DNA from: Phlebotomus papatasi
Taxonomy: Eukaryota; Arthropoda; Insecta; Diptera; Psychodidae
Reading direction: 5' to 3'
NCBI RefSeq assembly: GCF_024763615.1
Contig: NC_077222.1
Span: 42,470,001-42,534,000, forward strand
DNA length: 64,000 bases
Both the position numbers and the translations under genes were made by a program. Below, piece after piece: positions 56,301 through 64,000 of this stretch. Positions within the stretch are counted from its first letter, which is position 1; every line of letters starts with the position of its first letter. The notes under the pieces were generated by a model, which saw nothing but the letters and a program-made list of their open reading frames with translations, ran no database searches and was not told where the DNA came from.

Positions 56301-57036
56301 GGTTTGTCTATATTTTACAAGAATTTTCTTTTGTTCAAAGTCATAAAAGTTTTCTCTTTTTTTCGTCATTTCCCACCTCAATTAATTATTAACTAAATGA
56401 CTCTCTAATTACCGTCATATTATTATGTCTTTCATGAGTGATTCAGTGAAAATGTCCAATTTACTTCTGTCTAAGTGGTTCAATGTGATATTGACCAATC
56501 AATTGTTCTTGCCGTTGGGGTTGGTGGGTGAATTTAATGTTGGAAAATGCCACTAGAGTAGAATTAGGAATCCATCTAATAGAAACAAAAGGTTGAATGG
56601 CATGAAAAAAGGTAAAACTGAAATTGCTGGGAATGAAAAAAAAGAGACTATGATGTATTAAAAGGTTGGAGACATTGCAATGAATCGATATCTGCAGTGA
56701 AGACAAGTAAACTCATATACCAGTAATCTTCAAAGTTTTCTCATAGTCTTGAAATAATTGAAAACATGCGAAATATTTTAGTATTCTATTTGTGAGTTGG
56801 AAACATGGTCATATGGTGATTTTGCATTATGGTGCAAATAAGGCAGATCATCGAGGATAATAAGTGACCTTTGGTCAAGTTTGGTGAAAAATGTTATTCG
56901 TTATAAATGTCCGAGATCTAGTAAGAGTTTAAAATGTTTTTGAATGAAATGAAATTGAATTGAAATGAAATTGTTTTTGAATTTTGAAATGAAATTTTTC
57001 ACCTATTTTTAAATAAAATTGAACCTTATCGTGATA
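53396..57036. other. Gene-free AT-rich stretch
   Basis: No supported gene. It contains a 140 bp inverted repeat at 54359-54497 and, near 55660-55875, repeated GGCTAAA.TAACCC words. The minus-strand frames at 55996-56229 and 56461-56706 lack features. Confidence 0.35.
54359..54497. repeat. ~140 bp inverted repeat
   Basis: ACTTGGTCTGTACAAATAGG, then GAGTTATCGTAATAATAAG pairs with the right arm, whose complement is ACTTGGCCTACAAACAAATAGG and GAGTTATCATCACATTAATG. It may be a small MITE. Confidence 0.6.
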
Positions 57037-57440
57037 TAGGGTAAGTGTGTCAAATTCCGGCCAGCTTGCAATTCCGGCCACCTTTTTTGTTCCTCGAATT
57101 TCCATGAACTTTTAGATTTTACGTAGTCTAGAGATGCAAAAGAATAACAAAAAATGTAGCTTCGACAAACGAGATGACGTGAAAAAGATATTGGAAGAAT
57201 TCCCGAAGGGCAAGGAACTATGAGAATGAAGGTGGCCGAAATAGGGCACCAAAGCTATGTCTATATTTTTATTCATTTTAAAATGGATTAAGAATGATTT
57301 TAGAGTAAATAAAGACGGTAGACTCTATACAAGGTTCCCAGCAACACTCTTACAAAAGAAAGAATAAAAAAAATCAATTTGTATTTAAAATATTACATTT
57401 CAAACTTGAGACTTTGACGCTTGCATGCAACTATGCCGAG
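57037..57440. repeat. GGGTAAGTGTG MITE, right end truncated
   Basis: TAGGGTAAGTGTGTCAAATT at the left; the body matches 44461-45962 without the nested insert; it stops at GCAACTATGCCGA, short of the right terminal repeat. Gives the empty-site sequence for the nested pogo-like element. Confidence 0.9.
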
Positions 57441-58889
57441 AAGTTTAATTACAAAATGATACGGCTCATTTCCATTTAAACTTAGGAGAAAAATCCTAAT
57501 TTCAAAGTTGCCCCACTCCCTAGAGGACTTTCTGCTTAGAACTTTCTGTACTTTATATTGTATCTTAAATTCATTTTCCCCGAAGATCCTACATTGGAAT
57601 TTATACTGGCAAAAAGTTCAAAAAATAAGTGCGGTAATAAATAGTTAAAATTTGTTAAATTAAGATAAAATCAATGTTTTAGGTACCACGAAATTTTCCA
57701 AATTGTAAATTTCTTGATTTTTGATAGATATCAAAAATATCCGTCACAAAAAAGTCTAACGTTACATTTAGTATAAAATTTTTAGCTGGTAATAGACGAT
57801 AATTAAATTTAGTCTTCCACATTACTCAAGATTTAAAGGGCGTGGCCTATTGAACAATTATTTTTTGTTAATTTGGTTCATAACCGATTTAAACATATTT
57901 AGATACAGTCAAGTGTGCTAATCCAGGCGCTTCGCTATCTAGATCGTTTATGACTAATCCACTTAAAATAATATTTTTATTTTTATATCCGTAATATAGT
58001 CACTACAGTAACATAATATAACTATTCAAGTTTGAGAAAAAGCAAAAATAACACTTTTATTCATTAAATAAATAAGTGTAATCAACTCATTTCAATCTTG
58101 TGCCAGCTGAGTTCTTCACTAAAAATTTTCTAGCAGTTATATTTTCGCTAATGGCAGCTGGTTGATTAAAAACATTTATTGTTTTTTCCTTGTGAAAAAA
58201 GTTTTTTTTAATTCAAAGGTTTAATTAAAAGTGAATTCGCGAAAAGGCGACCCAGTTAGTGCATGCTGACTAATTTCAGTATTATCATTATTTAATAAAT
58301 TTTCTTTAATATTTTTGATATTTTTTTTTATATTATGCTTCTGAATGAAACAGTGAATAATTCGATGGATTTTGAAGAAGTAAAAAAGAATTTCATCAGT
58401 CCAAAAATAAGCGTTCAAGTAGCACTCTTTGGAAAACGATCCAGTTACCCCACCTTACTATACTACTAAAAAGACCTACTACTGAAAAGAACTACTTATC
58501 GATTCATAACCTAGCAAAATCGATTCATAACCGATCAGAATCGGTTTAGAGTTTAGACTTATCAGAAATTCCAACTCAAACGTTTTACAATAAAGTTCAG
58601 AAATACGCTCTCTTAGAGCCTTTTTAACCTTCGCCCTTGAAAAACCGTTATTAGGAATGATTCAACGGTATTTTAAAATGTGACCGAAATGTGCGCCTAT
58701 CATATCAAGAAACAAAAACAAAAAAAAAAAACAATCGTACAACGCGTTTTCGAATAATTCCAAAGAACATTGGCATAGGGAAAAATGAGGGGAATGTTAA
58801 TAATGCAGAGGCCGACTTACGGGGGCCCCCGACAGGATTTTTTTGAGAAGTTTTATTAATTTAAAATTTGTAAACCGTTTCTAAATATA
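57441..58889. other. AT-rich stretch; no gene seen
   Basis: No supported gene. GGCGCTTCGCTATCTAGA near 57927-57944 recalls the end of the 8817 family, and AAGGCGACCCAGTTAGTGCA at about 58243 could be part of the same degraded insertion. This is too weak to call. Confidence 0.3.
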
Positions 58890-59233
58890 TACAGTAGACT
58901 CTCTCAAATTCGGGCATATGGGACCGAAATGTCAGCCGAATTAGACAGAAATTCGGGCGACAAACTTTTTGAAATGCAACGATTTTTTATTCATGTGCAT
59001 ATAGATATTGAGTTTACACACTCATATATATCGTAAATTGCATGAAAATCCCTCAATAATGCAAAATCACATCAAAACTAAGGCAAATCATGCCAAATTT
59101 GAGCATATTTGATTCATTTGAAAATCATAATCAAACTTGAAAAATGACAACAAACATTTTTCAAATGTAACCGCTGCCCGAATTAAAAAGTAGCCCGATC
59201 TTAAAAGAGCCGAATTTGCGAGAGTCTACTGTA
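58890..59233. repeat. Tigger-like MITE, intact copy
   Basis: TACAGTAGACTCTCTCAAAT at the left, TTGCGAGAGTCTACTGTA at the right; 344 bp. Collinear with 11402-11956 minus its nested element, and with the partial copy at 1-187. Confidence 0.95.
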
Positions 59234-61074
59234 GTTGAAATCTATATTAAAAATACTTTCTAGACCTGAGTAAAAAGGGAACAAAACTCTCAATGGTCAT
59301 AAGGAAAGTAAAAGAGAGAAAAGGTTAAAAGTCAATCCTTGTTTTAGTTTTTCCAGAACCTACTAAAATTTCATTGAAATCGGTTAATAAACACTGAAGA
59401 TATGATTCAGTTAAGCTATATTTTCGTATATAACTCTGGTCGAGCTATTGTTACGGAAAAGAGCGACTTTCATTAAGAAAGTCTTTATCCCAACTGGAAC
59501 ATACGGAGATTTCATCACAATCGAAAATGGGAATTTCGAGTTATTCAACATCAAATTTTAAAAGATCGATTTTTCGATTAAATGAACAAACTAATAACCA
59601 TAATTATAATATAAAAGTAATACTAAAAATAATAATATTAAAATAATCAACAGAAACTAGGGCCATTTTGAGATTTAATTTTTGACCCCTTTTGATTTAA
59701 GTTATAAGGGTTAGGGCCAGGAATTGGTCACGTTTTTATTAGAAAATTCTAAGGCTAAAGTGCTCATACTACTATTAGCAGGATAATTTTCTCTTTGAGT
59801 TTGAACTTAGACCAAAAACAATTTTATATAGAATCTAGATAAGGAATGCGAAACACTCTTTGGGTAGAGGAGCAACTTAAGGTAGCCATTTTTGCCAAAG
59901 GTTTATGAACTTCTATATTCGAACCAAGTTCAGCTAGTTTCTCCTATGAGTATTGGCTATTTGAAAATGAGTATGGCACATTTTCATATTATTCATTTAT
60001 TATTCTAAAATTTGAAATCGAAAGTTATGCAAGCATGAAACTGTCCCAGCCTGCCTTATTGTGACAAAAACGCTTTTTACCCTTTTATATCTAAAAAAAA
60101 AATTATACCAGATCTCAAAAGGCACGTCCGGTACACGTTTTCCAAATTTACAAACCTCTCCTTCTGTGTGCACATGAGATGTTTGAAGAAAAAGCACCGT
60201 AAAGTTTACTAAACGTTATTCAGATGTTTAAAATGAACAAAAACATATTGAGAAAATGTTTCTTTCCAAAATAACGAGGTAATTAATATTTTCAGAAGAT
60301 TTTGTGCGAAAATGTTATCGTGTGTATTTAAGATGTTGAAGGGAAATTTTGTGGTTTCAACAAAGTAATTGAATCATTTGCTTTTCATCTCATTTTCTTT
60401 TCATATCGCTCCACGCAAAAAAAAGTGCACACACAAGAATAGTGTGAAAGTGATCTTTCTATTTCTGAAAGCATCTTCTTGTAAGTTTTAGTCGTTTTCG
60501 TACTCACTGAAGCAGAATATTGTGTTGTACAAATTGTGGGAATTTCCCTGATACTTGGTTCTATTTTTGGGGATTAAATTGCATTTATTGCTGTATTTTG
60601 TTAACTATAATATCTTTTTTTTATTCTGTGGCTTTTATTGGGAAAGGTTATGGGCTTTATAGTAAATTTATTTGAAAGATTTTTCCGTGTTTTTTTATTC
60701 TCCATTTATGTCGTTTTGCAACTAAATGCTTTCAAGAAAATTAGGATTTAATTTATATGTTTACCCAGAGGGAAAATCAAAAGCATTCAATTGGAAAATA
60801 AATGAAAACCTCCTTGAAACAGTAAGAAAATGTCAAAGAGGAAATGGGTATTGTAGGGGGATTCTATGTAAATATGTATATATTTATGTATATTTAGAAA
60901 ATTTATGAAACTGAATAAAAGTAAATATATTCGTATATTCAATATAGAATCCATAAATGTATATTACAATAATAAACAGGAAATTCCTTAATAATTTTCT
61001 ATAGATCAAATTTTTATATAAAACGAAAAAGATTAGAAGGGAAAATTTTCAAATATTGCAGAATGTTAATAGGA
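59234..61074. other. AT-rich stretch; no gene seen
   Basis: The words TTTTGACCCCTTTTGATTTA and AAGTTATAAGGGTTAG near 59688-59714 recall the interior of the Helitron-like family, so an old fragment may lie about 59640-59860. No gene is supported. Confidence 0.35.
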
Positions 61075-61488
61075 GGGTAAGTGTGCCAAATTTCGGCATA
61101 GTTGCATGCAAGCGTCAAAGTCTCAAATTTGAAATGTAATATTTTAAATACAGATTGATTTTTTTTATTCTTTCTTCTGAAAGAGTGTTGCTTGGAATCT
61201 TGTAAGGAGTTTACCGTCTTTATTTACTCTAAAATCATTCTTAATTCATTTTAAAATGAATTAAAATATAGATATAGCTTTGGTGCCCTATTTCGGCCAC
61301 CTTCATTCTCATAGTTCCTTGCCCTTCGGGAATTCTTCCAATATCTTTTTCACCGTCATCTCGTTTGTCGTAGCTACATTTTTTTGTTATTCTTTAGCAT
61401 AGTATAATCTCTAGAGTACGTAAAATCTAAAAGTTCATGGAAATTCGACGAACGAAAAAGGTGGCCGGAATTAGGCACATTTACCCTA
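61075..61488. repeat. GGGTAAGTGTG MITE, inverted copy
   Basis: GGGTAAGTGTGCCAAATTTC at the left and GGCACATTTACCCTA at the right, about 414 bp. The interior is the reverse complement of 57037-57440 (TTGCATGCAAGCGTCAAAGT at the left; GGTGCCCTATTTCGGCCACC in the middle). Confidence 0.9.
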
Positions 61489-61658
61489 ATTGCCCTCCAT
61501 CTCTTATTTATCGAATGTAATAAATATTGCACCAATTTGTAAAAGTTTGAATAATTGTAATTAACTTGTTTGTTGTCATTTTTAATCAGAGTTGATTTTT
61601 TTTATAAAGCTTCCGTGATTTCTTTAATAATATCTACCTACACCTTTTACGATTTATA

Positions 61659-63050
61659 TTAGATAAGATTCTTAATTATCTCATCTACCCATAATCCTAA
61701 CAAAATCTCATGTCCTCCGATTACGCTTAAACTTTGTGTGTTTCGACACTCTTTTTTATCCCTAATATATGGGTGGTTAAAAAACTTTCCCGGCCATTCG
61801 TCCGGTTTTTTGGAGCTTAGCTTAATAACTCTGAAACTAAAGCCCAAAATAGACACAGGGATCGACTTAGGGATCAGCCCGAAAAATGAGGATCGGTGTC
61901 GATACACTCACGGATCAGCCCAAAATTTGGAGGATCAGGCTGATCTTCTAAATTCATGAGGTCTAGTGAAATTACGGGGATTAGGCGACATCAGCGCCAG
62001 TGCTAAAAATGAAAAGCTTCACTTTGGGGGTTTTTGGGTGCTTTTCGAAATGTCAATTGAGTGAAAAAAACATGGAGAGTAATGATACGCAATATCGCAA
62101 AATCTTAAAATGCATTAAGATTGGAGTAAAGAGAAGATCAGAGTACTCCTTACTGTACGAAAAATCCATTGATGTTGCACTTAAGAAGCCTGTCAGCAAT
62201 CAAAATATGGAGATTTAATAGAAATTTACGCTGTAAACGCTAATCCTTGATCCAAAATCCTCAGTGTATGATAGTTTGGGCTGATCCTTTATCGCCAAAT
62301 TTTACGAGCTGAGTATTCTCTAGGATCAGCCTGTGTCTATTTTCGGCATAAGAGAGATATCGGGTCATATCGTATGAAAAATGCAACTTGGTGCGTTAAT
62401 TACCCAACCCTTCCTTCCGACATTTTGCAGAATATCTTTTTTTTTATATTTTCCTAATAGCTCCACTCTCATAACGCGGATCGGGCTTAAATTTTGTTTT
62501 TACAGCTGTGCTTTAGAAGTTTCAATTAAAAAAAAACTAATCCTTCCCGATATGCCTGATCTAAGCTATAGATTCACAAAAATCAGAATTCGATCATTGA
62601 GGACATTTCAGAAAGACTTCGTAAAATGCTACATCTCCTCCTAACATCGGAATTTGTAAAACCATTACAGTCCCGGAACGCTATTATTAAATTTATGTTA
62701 AAATTGGGTAAACTAGCTTCCTGACTAAGAACAGGAATAGAATTAGGATAAATTTCATTAGTCTTTTTTACTATGAGAGAATTTCAAGTCAATAGTCAAA
62801 GTCCTAAAGATTTTCATTCCAAACTTGCATTTTGTATGTTTAAACATTAAGGAAATGGAGTTGTTGGTCAGAAACAATAGGAATTAAAGCAGGATAAGTT
62901 ATAAAACTTGCGTTTATTTTATGAATTTAACTCAAAAATATTGCAATACTTCACTGAATTTCTACCAAAAATAGAATTTACATACATTCAGAGTTGCTTT
63001 ATGTTAAGAATTTCACCTACAGGCTATTTTAGGCTTATCACTGGCTTTTA
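61659..63050 (-). repeat. Helitron-like element, copy D, old and interrupted
   Basis: TTAGATAAGATTCTTAATTA, CCATAATCCTAACAAAATCT and CATGTCCTCCGATTACGCTT match the start of copies A/B at about 80%. The right part ends ATGTTAAGAATTTCACCTAC. Minus-strand end CTAA followed by T. Split by the insertion 61842-62347. Confidence 0.8.
61842..62347. repeat. 506 bp nested element with GCCxAAAATAGACACAGG ends
   Basis: GCCCAAAATAGACACAGGGA at the left; the right end's complement is GCCGAAAATAGACACAGGCT. GGATCAGCC/GGCTGATCC words recur near both ends. It is absent at the corresponding position of copies A and B, proving an insertion. A 72-codon frame at 62000-62218 has no recognisable domain. Confidence 0.8.
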
Positions 63051-63910
63051 AGTTATATTACTCTGCTTTATCTTGGTTAATCTCAAATCCATTTTTTCGC
63101 AACATTAACATATCAACTTATTTAAATGGTAATTGGCAATACGCCCAAGAAATGCATTATACTATAATATGTTAAAACATAAACAATAATTGAATTTTAA
63201 CCAGGCGATACACTGTAATTTCATGAAAACCGGGCACGAACTATTGCAATGATCCAATGGATGGAAAAACCGCTCTGTTTTAATTTAATCTGGATTTTTT
63301 ATATTCTGTTAGCACTGAAATTGAATAAAGCGAATGCGTATCATTTTTTTTCACTCCAATACAGATACTGCGATGTCATTTTAATAAAAGCCTAATTGAA
63401 TTGCATGTAATATAATTTGTAAGTACTAAAATAGTTAAAGACCTGCAGTAGCATCAATAAATTCATTATTTTTATGAATTCTCCTCCTCTCACAATGAAA
63501 TTTTAAAGCACACTATTTATAAAGTTTTTAAAATAGTTTCATAATGTGTGTTCTATATGGTGCTTTTAGATAAAAATCCAAAGCGCCAGGATCATTTATG
63601 CAAAATGCAGAGAAATATGTTTAAATTATATATTTTTTAATTGGTGAAATTCTTTTTATCGTATTTACCGTATCAAACTATAACATACTACAATTTTTAA
63701 TTTAATTAATTAATTTATTTATTTTTTAATCTTAATTGATTTTTTTTTTCAAACCCAACCATGTCGAGATGTTTTAACATGGCAAAAAATAAAAGAAATG
63801 AATTGAAAAAAAAAAATGAAAAAAAGACAAGATTATTAGACTTTATTATTTTTATTGTAAAATATAAAATTTTGATAAAAGATTTAATCTATACAAAAAA
63901 GGGTCTAATT
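63051..63910. other. AT-rich stretch; no gene seen
   Basis: No supported gene or repeat border. Confidence 0.35.
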
Positions 63911-64000
63911 TACATTCAGCGCTTCGTTGTCCGGCTGATTTGGGGACAAAATCTTTGGCTCAGAATAAGACTTGAACGACTCAAAATTTTACGAAATTCG
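63911..64000 (+). repeat. Partial Tigger-like MITE of the 8817 family at window edge
   Basis: TACATTCAGCGCTTCGTTGT, then CCGGCTGATTTGGGGACAAAAT aligns with TACAGTAGACTCTTCGTTAT, CCGGCTGACTGGGGGACAAAAT at 8817. The rest is outside the window. Confidence 0.7.

Noticed and set aside
62000..62218. 72-codon frame as a host gene
   Set aside because: Confined to a nested inverted-repeat element; retained only as a possible remnant of that element's own protein.

Overview
The window is nuclear DNA of an animal and almost certainly of an insect. It is AT-rich, coding exons are split by short (about 60-95 bp) introns with GT-AG (once GC-AG) borders, and the recognisable proteins are eukaryotic: a SWIB-domain protein, CFAP206, exonuclease 1, an RPUSD1-type pseudouridine synthase, cytochrome c oxidase subunit 8 and a cofactor-dependent phosphoglycerate mutase. 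The gene style and the dense population of short TA- and TTAA-flanked DNA transposons fit a nematoceran dipteran (mosquito, midge or sand fly type); I cannot fix the genus from sequence alone.

Layout. 1-22.4 kb is the gene-bearing part: SWIB/DEK_C protein (494-1558, +), CFAP206 (6931-8629, +), EXO1 (12509-14311, +), RPUSD1-like (14414-15359, -), COX8 (15495-15781, +) and PGAM (21316-22213, +, probably with a 5' UTR exon about 4.4 kb upstream). EXO1, RPUSD1 and COX8 are packed together: EXO1 and RPUSD1 converge with 102 bp between stop codons, and RPUSD1 and COX8 diverge from a 135 bp shared promoter interval. From 22.4 to 64 kb there is no gene I can defend; two weak candidate first exons lie at 25.99 and 26.42 kb, so the remainder could be one large intron or an intergenic desert.

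The genes have unrelated cellular jobs (chromatin/transcription, axoneme, DNA repair, RNA modification, respiration, glycolysis); nothing suggests a co-functional cluster.

The non-coding part is a museum of transposons. I count several dozen copies: (i) a 1.8 kb family with a terminal hairpin followed by CTAA and always a T, Helitron-like, built of about four diverged modules of roughly 300 bp (18618, 41475, 50085, 61659, and a lone terminal hairpin at 23184); (ii) several TA-flanked families whose ends start GGG (44461, 57037, 61075, 44825, 38429, 30466, 28230, 46391, 3181), one carrying a decayed pogo/CENP-B-type transposase; (iii) TA-flanked Tigger-like families starting CAGTAGACTC (1, 8817, 11402, 11454, 58890); (iv) TTAA-flanked short elements with conspicuous 14-16 bp palindromes; (v) very long palindromes at 27986-29346, 38646-40208 and 48277-49938; (vi) a tRNA-derived SINE with a perfect 11 bp target duplication at 51205-51535. 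Several elements sit inside others, which gives a relative order of insertion. Coordinates of repeats were set by eye and may be off by a few bases; exon borders were checked for reading frame.
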